A stretch of 53,172 nucleotides of DNA, taken from positions 2,105 through 55,276 of the forward strand of contig PKUO01000107.1 of NCBI GenBank assembly GCA_002869585.1, given 5' to 3'. Shown one piece after another: positions 27,092-34,528 of the stretch. Position 1 is the first letter of the stretch, and every line of letters starts with the position of its first letter. Position numbers and translations under genes: made by a program. Under the pieces are notes generated by a model. The model was not told the origin of the DNA. It did no database searches and worked only from the letters and a program-made list of their open reading frames with translations. This DNA comes from Sedimenticola sp. (GTDB lineage: Bacteria; Pseudomonadota; Gammaproteobacteria; Chromatiales; Chromatiaceae).

Positions 27092-27424
27092 TTAGATACA
27101 GCCAGTCGGTTTCGGCAGACCGGCGAAACGGCAAGCCTGCTTACCAGGACCGTAAGGAAACAGTGAGTACAGGTACTTGCTGTTACCTTTTTCTGCGCCC
27201 AGTTTTTTACCAACCGCCTTGGTCAGAACGCGTACTGCTGGAGCGATCTGGTACTCTTCGTAGTACTCGCGCAGGAAGTTGAGAATTTCCCAGTGCTCAC
27301 TGGTCAGCTCAAGGTCATCTTCCTTAGCCATTACTTCTGCGATACCTGGCTCCCATTCCGCCAGATTTACCAGGTAACCTTCTTCGTCAGTCTCGAAGGA
27401 CTTGCCATTTACTTCGATTTCCAT
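27092..27424 (-). CDS. dsrC: DsrC, sulfur-carrier protein
   Basis: 110 residues. The C-terminal arm has both redox cysteines, Cys98 (KQACRFAGLP) and penultimate Cys109 (TGCI), which form the DsrC trisulfide or disulfide. It accepts sulfur from DsrEFH, delivers it to DsrAB and is re-oxidised by DsrMKJOP. AGGAG lies nine bases upstream of the ATG, one of the best ribosome sites in the cluster, fitting high expression. A second, cysteine-less homologue lies at 33389. Confidence 0.97.
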   Translation of the reverse strand: MEIEVNGKSFETDEEGYLVNLAEWEPGIAEVMAKEDDLELTSEHWEILNFLREYYEEYQIAPAVRVLTKAVGKKLGAEKGNSKYLYSLFPYGPGKQACRFAGLPKPTGCI

Positions 27425-27468
27425 GATTACGTTCTCCTAAAAAAACACTTAATTCATTCAACAGTGGA

Positions 27469-27777
27469 TCAGACCCAGGCCGAAACCTTGTCACTTTCAA
27501 CAGACAGATCTACAAAGCCTGCATAATCCACTATAGCGATTCCATCGATTACCCGATCGTCAGCGATACCGCGTGCCTTCAAATCCGGCCCAAGGACATA
27601 AAACTTGATGCCCTGGGCAGCACTTTTCACCTTATCTTCCATGTTGGTGCCTTTTAATGCTGCGTACACGCCATCCTCATACAATAGGACAGCACTACCT
27701 CCCTTCGCATACTTCAAACAGCTGTCGAGGGAGCTCTTCTCGAAAGGTGATTTGTTTACCGTGTGAAGAATACTCAT
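27469..27777 (-). CDS. dsrH: DsrH, subunit of the DsrEFH sulfurtransferase
   Basis: 102 residues of the DsrH/TusB family. Cys20 (SLDSCLKYA) matches the conserved cysteine of the family. The protein forms a hexamer with DsrE and DsrF that transfers sulfane sulfur to DsrC. It follows dsrF by 13 bases. The cysteine supports a functional copy. Confidence 0.95.
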   Translation of the reverse strand: MSILHTVNKSPFEKSSLDSCLKYAKGGSAVLLYEDGVYAALKGTNMEDKVKSAAQGIKFYVLGPDLKARGIADDRVIDGIAIVDYAGFVDLSVESDKVSAWV

Positions 27778-27790
27778 TATCTACTCCCCC

Positions 27791-28177
27791 TTAGAAACTG
27801 AAGATGACATCTTGGTCATCAAACAGATCAGCCAACTCAGCATCGGTTTTCACTTCAACATCGACGATCAGATCGTCAACCGTCAAACCACGTGCATCCA
27901 TAGACTCTTTGGATACATACAACTTCTCAACGTCGTACATTTCAAGCGCACGATAGGTTGGTGAGAAGTTTTTCATATCGATACCGGCTGTTTCCTGATC
28001 TTTCTTCAGTTCGAAAACACCGTCATCCACGAATGCAAGACTCACGTCCTGGTCGAACGCAGCGCCAATCAGCACAACTTCCAATGACTCAAGGGCATAG
28101 ATACTGCCATAGGGTGCACGGCGGTTGATGTACATGAATTTTTTGACAACTTCACCTTCCATCATTTCTTCGGACAT
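27791..28177 (-). CDS. dsrF: DsrF, subunit of the DsrEFH sulfurtransferase
   Basis: 128 residues of the DsrF/TusC family: an alpha/beta DsrE-like fold (KKFMYINRRAPYGSIYALESLEVVLIGAAFDQ). No cysteine is present, consistent with a structural rather than catalytic subunit. The ATG at 28177 has GAAGAG just upstream; an in-frame ATG at 28165 is an alternative. It lies between dsrE (17 bases) and dsrH (13 bases) in the standard order. Confidence 0.95.
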   Translation of the reverse strand: MSEEMMEGEVVKKFMYINRRAPYGSIYALESLEVVLIGAAFDQDVSLAFVDDGVFELKKDQETAGIDMKNFSPTYRALEMYDVEKLYVSKESMDARGLTVDDLIVDVEVKTDAELADLFDDQDVIFSF

Positions 28178-28194
28178 CTCTTCTACCCCTTGAT

Positions 28195-28587
28195 TTAGTC
28201 GCCAAACACCACGAGACGATCGGCTTGAACACCCGCCTCGATCAGTTGTCCCAGACCAGAGATACGAAATCCCGGCGCAATATTTTCAGCATCTTTCTTA
28301 TTACGCTTGGCTTCGCCCTCATCCACAATACCGCGGCGCTGCGCTGCAGCCACACAAACCACCAGGTCAAGGCTGTACTTTTCAGACAGCTCCGACCAGC
28401 GATTAACGATATTGCGATCATCCTGAGGAGGAGTTGTCAGCTTGGTCGCGTTGTTGACACCATCGTGGTAGAAAAAGACACGAAAAACTTCATGCCCTTT
28501 CTCCAATACAGCCTTGGTGAACTGATAGGCACTGTCAGCAGCCTGATGCTGATAAGGGCCTTCGTTTACTTGAACAGCAAATTTCAT
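28195..28587 (-). CDS. dsrE: DsrE, catalytic subunit of the DsrEFH sulfurtransferase
   Basis: 130 residues of the DsrE/TusD family. Cys78 (LVVCVAAAQRRG) falls at the same position as the persulfide-carrying Cys78 of A. vinosum DsrE. It takes sulfane sulfur from upstream carriers such as TusA/rhodanese and passes it to DsrC. The presence of dsrEFH next to dsrAB is itself a marker of sulfur oxidation rather than sulfate reduction. Confidence 0.96.
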   Translation of the reverse strand: MKFAVQVNEGPYQHQAADSAYQFTKAVLEKGHEVFRVFFYHDGVNNATKLTTPPQDDRNIVNRWSELSEKYSLDLVVCVAAAQRRGIVDEGEAKRNKKDAENIAPGFRISGLGQLIEAGVQADRLVVFGD

Positions 28588-28626
28588 TCGCCTTCCCTTA
28601 AATTAAGTTTCTAATGCCTGATCAAA

Positions 28627-29700
28627 TCAGAAGCGGATGTGTGCAGAAGCATTCAGGTTTGCACGACCGCCACGCCAGTTATCGATGTGATACTTGGTGA
28701 ACGGCAGTCCGGTCTTTTCAAAGAACCGCGGCCAACCGATACGCTCAGCCCACTCACCGATACGCTCCCAGTCCTTCGCATCCTGCTTGTAGGCGCTGAG
28801 GATCTTCATGACAACTTCAGACACTTCAGGCCAGCGAGGCGGATTGTTCGGGATACCAGCCGCTACCAGCTTGTGGAATGTGGGCTTGGAACGGGCATTG
28901 GAGTTCTTGCCACCTACCCAGATTGCAAACTTGGAGTGTTCCGGATCGTTGATCTGCATCGGAGGACAGGGTGGGAAACAGGCGCCACAGCAGATACATT
29001 TCTTTTCATCAACTTCCAGTGATGGCTTGCCGTTGACCATTGCCGGACGAATCGCGGCAACCGGGCAGCGCGCCACAACAGAAGGACGTTCACACACATT
29101 GGCAACCTGTGTATGGTCAATCTTGGGTGGCTTGGTGTGCTGAATATTGATAGCGATATCACCCTGGCCACCACAGTTGATCTGGCAGCAGGAAGTGGTG
29201 ATGCGCACACGGTTAGGCATCTCTTCATTCACAAACTCTTCATACAGATCATCCATCAGTGCTTTAACGGCACCGGAAGCGTCTGTACCAGGGATATCGC
29301 AGTGCAACCAACCCTGGGTATGAGAGATCATGGATACCGAGTTACCGGTACCACCAATCGGGAAGCCTTCTGCATTGAGCTTGTCAATCAGCGGCTGAAC
29401 CTTGGATTCCGCAGAAACCATGAACTCGATGTTTGAGCGTATGGTGAAGCGGACAAAACCTTCGGCAAATTCGTCAGCAATATCCATCAGCTTACGGATG
29501 GTGTAGACATCCATCTGACGCTGTGTACCAGCGCGTACTGTCCAGATTTCGTCGCCACTGTGGGCTACGTGATGCAGAACACCAGGACGTGGACGGTCAT
29601 GATACTTCCAGTTGCCATAGTTTTTCTTCAGGACCGGGTGCAGATAAGGATCCATCTCCGGTACGCCGCTCTCAATAGGCATGCGAGGTGCGTCGGCCAT
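28627..29700 (-). CDS. dsrB: Reverse dissimilatory sulfite reductase beta subunit
   Basis: 357 residues from the ATG at 29700, preceded by GGAGGT; the open frame extends 12 bases further but without a ribosome site. It has the Cys cluster region (SCCQINC, Cys171/172/176, and Cys212) and an inserted ferredoxin domain (CICCGACFPPC, 235-245). With DsrA it forms an alpha2beta2 siroheme enzyme that oxidises DsrC-bound sulfur to sulfite. It is separated from dsrA by 92 bases carrying paired hairpins. Confidence 0.97.
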   Translation of the reverse strand: MADAPRMPIESGVPEMDPYLHPVLKKNYGNWKYHDRPRPGVLHHVAHSGDEIWTVRAGTQRQMDVYTIRKLMDIADEFAEGFVRFTIRSNIEFMVSAESKVQPLIDKLNAEGFPIGGTGNSVSMISHTQGWLHCDIPGTDASGAVKALMDDLYEEFVNEEMPNRVRITTSCCQINCGGQGDIAINIQHTKPPKIDHTQVANVCERPSVVARCPVAAIRPAMVNGKPSLEVDEKKCICCGACFPPCPPMQINDPEHSKFAIWVGGKNSNARSKPTFHKLVAAGIPNNPPRWPEVSEVVMKILSAYKQDAKDWERIGEWAERIGWPRFFEKTGLPFTKYHIDNWRGGRANLNASAHIRF

Positions 29701-29736
29701 TTTTACCTCCAATTCGCTTTAATTCGGTTACTGTTG

Positions 29737-29783
29737 GCGGACCGGTGGTCCGCACTTGGTCCGCTGACAACTATCAGCGGACC
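29737..29783 (-). repeat. Two adjacent hairpins sharing a 7-base motif between dsrA and dsrB
   Basis: On the message strand, hairpin 1 is GGTCCGCTGA with TCAGCGGACC (10 bp, 6-base loop), starting about 10 bases after the dsrA stop. Hairpin 2 is GCGGACC with GGTCCGC (7 bp, 3-base loop), ending about 36 bases before the dsrB start. GGTCCGC and its complement each occur twice, so the outer and inner arms can also pair with each other. This suggests an mRNA stabiliser or switch balancing dsrA and dsrB. Confidence 0.7.
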
Positions 29784-29792
29784 CCGTGTTGG

Positions 29793-31037
29793 TTACTGAG
29801 CGGCTTGGCGCTCCTGCCACTTGGCGGCTTCCTCATCCCAACCGTCGGTACGCACATAGGGATTCATGCGGGGACGGGTGATCATGTTCGGCTCGATCTC
29901 CAGACCGACACCTTCAAGGAAGTTCACCAGACCGATGCGCTCGATCATCTCACCGGTACGCTCGTGCTCCAGGGCGTTCTCGGCGAAGAAGTCCAGAATC
30001 TCGGTGGCCAGTTCGCCCAGCTTCTCGAAATCCTCGTCCGTCTCCAGCTTCATGAACGGCACGATCACGGTGCCCATCAGATCGCCGATCTTCAGGGTAC
30101 GCTTGCAGCCACACAGCAGGGTCACGCCCTTGTCATCACCGGGCGACAGCGCCTTGGTCATGACGTTGATGCAGTGCATGCAGCGTACGCAGTTCTTGTT
30201 GTCCACGCTCAGGGTGTCGTCGTCGTTCAGCGACAGCGCCTGGGTCGGGCAACGGGTGATCACGTTGTCGATGATCTTCTTGCGGCCCATATCGGCGACA
30301 TACTTCTTCACCTCTTCCTGGTCGACCTTCATGTCGTCACGCCAGGTGCCGATGGTCGCCAGGTCGGCGCGCTGCACCGAGTTCATGCAGTCGTTCGGGC
30401 AACCCGATACCTTATATTTGAACTTGTAGGGCAGGGCCGGACGGTGCATGTCGTCCAGGGCGTTGTTCACCAGCATGCGCATGGTGCGGCCTTCGTCGAC
30501 ACAGGACTGTTCGCAGCGGGCAGCGCCCACGCAGCTCATGCCGGTACGTACCGCAGGACCGGCGCCGCCCAGATCGAAGCCCATTTCATTGAGTTCGTCG
30601 AAAGCGGGCTGAACGTTGTCGGTGGTTGCGCCCTGGAACATGATGTCGCCAGACTGGCCGTGGAAAGCGATCAGGCCAGAGCCGTGCTTTTCCCAGATGT
30701 CGCACATCTTGCGCAGGGTGTTGGTGTCGTAGTGCATGCCTGGAGGCGGCATGATACGCAGGGTGTGGAATTCAGCGGCGGCCGGGAAGACCGGTTTGCC
30801 ATTTTCACCCTTGAGTTCGGTGAAGCGGGGAATGATGCCGCCACCGTAGCCGATGACACCGACGGTACCGCCCTTCCAGTAGCCCTTGCGGGTCTGGTAT
30901 GAGGTCTCCAGCTGACCAAGCAGGTCAACCATCATGTCATTATCGTTTGCGAGACGCTTGAGACCGGTTACGAAGCTGGGCCATGGGCCACTCTCTAACT
31001 GGTCAAGCATGGGGGTATCATGCATCGGTTTTGCCAT
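29793..31037 (-). CDS. dsrA: Reverse dissimilatory sulfite reductase alpha subunit
   Basis: 414 residues from the ATG at 31037 (MAKPMHDTPML), with GGGAG nine bases upstream; the frame is open 60 bases further without support. Siroheme/Fe-S cysteines are Cys169 and Cys175 (CX5C) and Cys213 and Cys217 (SGCPNDC). A ferredoxin domain has Cys263 and the CVRCMHC group (283-289). It is the first gene of the dsr operon, and its G/C-rich codon use is visibly stronger than that of the genes after dsrB. The long A/T-rich leader upstream likely holds the main promoter. Confidence 0.97.
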   Translation of the reverse strand: MAKPMHDTPMLDQLESGPWPSFVTGLKRLANDNDMMVDLLGQLETSYQTRKGYWKGGTVGVIGYGGGIIPRFTELKGENGKPVFPAAAEFHTLRIMPPPGMHYDTNTLRKMCDIWEKHGSGLIAFHGQSGDIMFQGATTDNVQPAFDELNEMGFDLGGAGPAVRTGMSCVGAARCEQSCVDEGRTMRMLVNNALDDMHRPALPYKFKYKVSGCPNDCMNSVQRADLATIGTWRDDMKVDQEEVKKYVADMGRKKIIDNVITRCPTQALSLNDDDTLSVDNKNCVRCMHCINVMTKALSPGDDKGVTLLCGCKRTLKIGDLMGTVIVPFMKLETDEDFEKLGELATEILDFFAENALEHERTGEMIERIGLVNFLEGVGLEIEPNMITRPRMNPYVRTDGWDEEAAKWQERQAAQ

Positions 31038-31152
31038 CAGTAATTCTCCCATTGGTATATTCATGGGTTCCTGACTGCCGACCATCAGGTTCAGCATGCT
31101 GCAGATGTCTACTCTGCCACTGTCAAAAACCCTGGATTCGAAAACCTCACTC

Positions 31153-31178
31153 TAAGCCGGTAGTGAATACCGGGCTTA
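31153..31178 (-). other. Imperfect hairpin in the dsrA leader
   Basis: TAAGCCGGTA and TACCGGGCTTA pair with one bulged base around a 5-base loop, about 115 bases upstream of the dsrA start. It may lie in the 5' untranslated region, where it could stabilise the long message, or it may be a palindromic operator. Confidence 0.4.
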
Positions 31179-31286
31179 TCAAAACATGAGAGGCATTTTA
31201 GGAATTACTAATGCAGGGAAATATCCCGCTAATGGGGGGGATACAGGTAATTACCTTATATCCATAAAGAGATATATCAAAACATG
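31177..31286. repeat. Pair of identical 12-base direct repeats upstream of dsrA
   Basis: TATCAAAACATG occurs exactly at 31177-31188 and again at 31275-31286, 98 bases apart. On the dsr strand it reads CATGTTTTGATA. Exact duplication of a 12-mer within a promoter region suggests two sites for one regulator, though the A/T bias raises the chance expectation. Confidence 0.4.
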
Positions 31287-31620
31287 CTAATACATGAATA
31301 TGACTGGAGAATGAAATATAAATGACTATCTATACAATAAGTTAGTGTGCTTTTTTATCTATCCACAAAAGAAAGTAACGGCAAGTATTTGCGGCGATGC
31401 AACATTAGAGAATATACAAATTGGGTTGCAAAGAACACGGTAATTGCGGTTGAATAGTAAAAGCATAGTATATTACTTGGTTATTATCCATTCAATATTA
31501 ATTTAACGTTGCATTTGCATTGACCTGCCCCCATTTCCGGCTTGCACAATGAATGTTACAGGGCCATTGAATGACTCAAGTGGTGACTGACTGAATCATT
31601 AATATATAGAGGAATCCAGA

Positions 31621-31797
31621 ATGCTCTTACTCAGCGAGGTTCTTATTCAAAACCCTCAGGTTGAAAACTTTGATCAACTGCTTGAGACGATAAAAGAACT
31701 CCGTAACACACAAATGTTTTTCCGGATTGATGTAAAACCCCAATTCAGTGACACTCCGGAAAACTGGGAAGACCGGCTAGAAGCCGCCTTCACCTGA
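31621..31797 (+). CDS. Small protein of 58 residues, unknown
   Basis: The ATG at 31621 is preceded by GAGGAA about eight bases upstream, and the frame ends at TGA 31795-31797. The product begins MLLLSEVLIQNPQVENFDQLL and ends WEDRLEAAFT; it looks like a small soluble alpha/beta protein with no cysteine. It opens the accessory block divergent from dsrA and is 39 bases before the 235-aa gene, so the two probably share a promoter. I do not recognise a family. The ribosome site and position make it more than a random frame. Confidence 0.6.
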   Translation: MLLLSEVLIQNPQVENFDQLLETIKELRNTQMFFRIDVKPQFSDTPENWEDRLEAAFT

Positions 31798-31836
31798 TCC
31801 TCTAACCTGAATCCAAGCGAAGTATAGGAAGTAGGC

Positions 31837-32544
31837 ATGAAATATCTTCAGACAGAAGCGTTTATGGGCGATAACGATGGCTCTGAAGACGCCATTCACT
31901 CCACGGTCAAGCTCGAGATGTATGTCGAGGACCTGGAAAACAAGATCGCATCCCTGCCGGCCGATGCACCGATGAGTGACCGGTTGAAGCTGATCCTTGA
32001 CCGCTGTTACGGTCTTTTGGAATTAAACCGCTTTGAAGAGGCCTGGCCCTTGGCGCGCCAGGCACTGGATGATGCGATCCAGGCGGAGCTCTGGCTACGT
32101 GCTGTTGAGGCCTGTGATGTGATGTTCCAGACCGAACAGGCCGATTCATTGAAGGCACTGGCCCATGGTGTCTGGCTAGGCGTTACCTTCCCGATAGACC
32201 CGGAACTGAGTGTCGCCATGTTGCAGCATATCGTCGACGAAAGCCCGGATCGTTCGGATGGCGCCGCGGTTGCGGCCGCCACGGCCGGCTATATCGTCAA
32301 TCTGCGTGCCACAGGGAAACAGAAAAGCGACCTCGAATTCTTCACCATACAACTGCTCGGCGAGGTGGCCCGTCGCCATAGCCAGGTTGAAGAGCAGGAA
32401 ATTTTTGATTTCTGGGTACAGCAACTGGAACTGGACGATCCCGCAAAATTTCTGCCCCGTCTGGCCCAGGTGATAGATGTACTGGCTGATGGCGACTGGT
32501 GGTTTGACCGTGATCAGCTACGCGAAAAGATCCCCGCTGAATAA
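31837..32544 (+). CDS. Uncharacterised helical protein next to dsr
   Basis: 235 residues, soluble, acidic and largely helical, with a repeat-like alpha-helical character in the middle (RLKLILDRCYGLLELNRFEEAWPLARQALDDA) reminiscent of TPR. The start has AGGAAG upstream; an ATG at 31864 is an alternative. No catalytic motif is visible. It follows the 58-aa gene and precedes the Cas6-like gene by 34 bases, so the three look like one operon. A scaffold role is a guess only. Confidence 0.75.
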   Translation: MKYLQTEAFMGDNDGSEDAIHSTVKLEMYVEDLENKIASLPADAPMSDRLKLILDRCYGLLELNRFEEAWPLARQALDDAIQAELWLRAVEACDVMFQTEQADSLKALAHGVWLGVTFPIDPELSVAMLQHIVDESPDRSDGAAVAAATAGYIVNLRATGKQKSDLEFFTIQLLGEVARRHSQVEEQEIFDFWVQQLELDDPAKFLPRLAQVIDVLADGDWWFDRDQLREKIPAE

Positions 32545-32578
32545 TCAGGGCCGCTAAGCGACCCCAGGAAATAGACAG

Positions 32579-33238
32579 ATGTATTGGGAAGAAGAGACCA
32601 ACGAAGAGCAGTATGTGGTACCGGATGATGTGGTTGATCTATTGTTCAAGATCAACTGCCCCACCCTGCCCGTCGATCATGCCTGGGACCTCTCCCGGGC
32701 CATCAACGAGCAACTGCCCTGGTTTTCACAGCAAGCAGGTGCGGGCCTGCACATCATCCACGGCGCGGACTCCGGTAATGGCTGGGAACGTCCCCAGGGC
32801 AGCGAAGACCTGTTGCATCTCTCCCGCAGGACCCGCCTCACACTGCGAATCCCGAAACACCGGATTGAGGAGGCCTCCACACTCTCCGGAAAAACGCTAC
32901 TGATCAGCGGTCACTCGATGCAAATTGAAGAGGCCAAACACCGCAAGCTCGGCATGACCAGTGTGGTCTATTCGCGTTATGTGGTCTCCAGCCCGGAGTG
33001 GAGCGAGGACGAGTTCATGAGCTGGGCGGTGGCTGAGCTAAAAAAACAGCGCCTCAGATTTAAAAAGGTATTGTCTGGAAAGACCGCAGAGATCGCCACC
33101 CCCGATGGACCGATCAGCACGCGCACCCTGATGGTCGCCAATATGCCGATCGAGGATGCCGTAGCGCTGCAGGAACAGGGCATAGGAGCGCACCGCACCC
33201 TCGGTTGTGGTCTATTTATCCCGCAAAAAGACTTTTAG
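32579..33238 (+). CDS. Stand-alone Cas6/Cmx6-like (RAMP fold) protein
   Basis: 219 residues. The pattern matches what I know of type I-MYXAN Cas6 (Cmx6): VDLLFKI with LPVDHAWDLSRAI at the N-terminus, LRIP and LSGKTLLISG mid-protein, and the glycine-rich C-terminal signature LQEQGIGAHRTLGCGLFIPQK. Cas6 proteins are RNA endonucleases that cut CRISPR precursor RNA. No CRISPR array or other cas gene exists in the window. The gene sits between an uncharacterised helical protein and a DsrC-like gene, so a CRISPR-free RNA role is possible. His in VDHAW could be catalytic, but I cannot prove it. Family call is by pattern recognition only. Confidence 0.7.
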   Translation: MYWEEETNEEQYVVPDDVVDLLFKINCPTLPVDHAWDLSRAINEQLPWFSQQAGAGLHIIHGADSGNGWERPQGSEDLLHLSRRTRLTLRIPKHRIEEASTLSGKTLLISGHSMQIEEAKHRKLGMTSVVYSRYVVSSPEWSEDEFMSWAVAELKKQRLRFKKVLSGKTAEIATPDGPISTRTLMVANMPIEDAVALQEQGIGAHRTLGCGLFIPQKDF

Positions 33239-33388
33239 TGGTAAAACAGAAGGTAATTAACGTTCCATTTTCCACACATCACATTTAATATATTAGTTTT
33301 TTCTAACTTCCTTCATCAGCGGGCTGCCACCCTAATCCATAACAGGCAGTCAGACGGTTGGAAGGTATTGTTCAAGAAGGAGAGCAAA

Positions 33389-33733
33389 ATGGCATATGAA
33401 ATCAACGGTAAGACACTTGAAACCAACGCAAACGGCTATCTGGAAAATCTCGAAGACTGGAACGAAGATGTCGCCAAAGTCATTGCCGAAGAGGAAGGTG
33501 TGAACCTGTCAGATAAGGGATGGGAGATCATCAATTATCTGCGCGACGAATATTTCAATAACAACCAGAACCAGCCGAATGAGCGCAACATGGTCAAGCA
33601 TTTCAAAGGCGTTTGGACCGACATGGACAATGTTGATGCCAAGGCGCTCTATATGCACTTCCCGAAAGGTCCCGCCAAGCAAGCCGGAAAGATTGCCGGT
33701 CTGCCTGAAACCAAGCGTAAAGGCGGCTACTAA
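33389..33733 (+). CDS. rspA: Cysteine-less DsrC/TusE-family protein (RspA type)
   Basis: 114 residues from the ATG at 33389, with AAGGAG six bases upstream; an in-frame start at 33368 would place that site inside the gene. It aligns along its length with DsrC (YEINGKTLETNANGYLENL, then GPAKQAGKIAGLPE), but Gly100 replaces the inner cysteine and the end is KRKGGY, so both redox cysteines are gone. There is no Cys in the protein. Such members are called RspA and are thought to regulate rather than carry sulfur. It is 150 bases after the Cas6-like gene and is followed by a strong hairpin. Confidence 0.85.
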   Translation: MAYEINGKTLETNANGYLENLEDWNEDVAKVIAEEEGVNLSDKGWEIINYLRDEYFNNNQNQPNERNMVKHFKGVWTDMDNVDAKALYMHFPKGPAKQAGKIAGLPETKRKGGY

Positions 33734-33749
33734 GCCCTACCCTGCTGCA

Positions 33750-33777
33750 ACCGGCGCTACGTGACAGTGGCGCCGGT
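33750..33777. terminator. Hairpin between the convergent rspA-type gene and PKHD hydroxylase gene
   Basis: ACCGGCGCTAC pairs with GTGGCGCCGGT (11 bp including one G-T pair) around the loop GTGACA. It lies 17 bases past both stops. No T tract follows, so it is a probable bidirectional terminator or 3' stabiliser. Confidence 0.6.
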
Positions 33778-33793
33778 CTGCGCATTCCCCCGA

Positions 33794-34468
33794 CTACACA
33801 TCCGCCCACATCCGCACCAGGTTGGCAAACGACTTGTCCACCAGTGCTGAGGCCTCATCCTGAGGATGGGTTTTAAGCAGATAGTCCCGGGCTTTATTCA
33901 GTTCAAACAGCAATTCACGCTGTGCCGGATCACGCACATGGCTCTGAATCCAGGCCAACGCCACAACACGCTCGCCCTGGGTCACTTCCGCCACATGGTG
34001 CAGGCTGGATGATGGATAGATCACCGCATCACCCGCCTTCAACTTCACCCGCTTTTCCCCAAAAGAGGTCCTGACCACCAGTTCCCCGCCCTCATAGGTT
34101 TCCGGGTCGCGCAGAAACAGGGTCATGGAAATATCGGTGCGGAAGCGCGGGCCACTGCCCCCCATAATCGGGTCATCGACATGGTCACCGTAGGTCATGC
34201 CCGGCAGATAACGGGCAAAGATCAGGTCGGCCATCTTGTTGGGGTAGACCGCACTCTTGAAGGTCTCGTTGTAGGAGAGACTGCTCATCACAATGCGCAC
34301 CAGCAACTCCTGAATCTGCGGCACTTTCTGCAGTTCTTCGTTGTTCTTGACACGCTTTGCCGCCATGCCCGCCGTCAGCTTGCCATCGACGAATTGCGCC
34401 TTGGCCAGCACCTCATCAATCTTCTGCAGTTGCGCCACATTGAGCACACCGGGTATTTCCAGTAACAC
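33794..34468 (-). CDS. ybiX: PKHD-type Fe(II)/2-oxoglutarate dioxygenase
   Basis: 224 residues. Iron ligands His96 and Asp98 (YGDHVDDP) and a C-terminal His157/158 (SSSLHHVAEV) match the YbiX/PiuC family, as do LIFARYLPGMTYG and the C-terminal helix KARDYLLKTHP. A GTG start at 34468 is supported by AAGGAG seven bases upstream. Family members are often linked to iron uptake; here no TonB receptor is adjacent. The physiological substrate is unknown. Confidence 0.92.
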   Translation of the reverse strand: MLLEIPGVLNVAQLQKIDEVLAKAQFVDGKLTAGMAAKRVKNNEELQKVPQIQELLVRIVMSSLSYNETFKSAVYPNKMADLIFARYLPGMTYGDHVDDPIMGGSGPRFRTDISMTLFLRDPETYEGGELVVRTSFGEKRVKLKAGDAVIYPSSSLHHVAEVTQGERVVALAWIQSHVRDPAQRELLFELNKARDYLLKTHPQDEASALVDKSFANLVRMWADV

Positions 34469-34528
34469 AGGTCACTCCTTAGTCTTCAGTCTCGACGGAT
34501 CGCTTCCATTTAAATGATCACAGTCTGC

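Larger units (their letters stand above)
31038..31620. promoter_or_regulatory. Divergent control region between dsrA and the accessory block
   Basis: About 580 bases with no gene and strikingly higher A/T content than either side. It contains the dsrA ribosome site, a hairpin (31153-31178), two copies of a 12-base repeat (31177 and 31275) and, at the other end, the GAGG site of the 58-aa gene. It must serve as promoter for both directions. I could not choose a -35/-10 pair with confidence. Confidence 0.6.

Noticed and set aside
29688-30902. Long plus-strand open frame (404 codons) opposite dsrA
   Set aside because: It lies antisense to dsrA, whose product has all expected siroheme and ferredoxin cysteines. 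The frame is open because of G/C-rich codon bias; its product has low-complexity His/Val/Ala composition.
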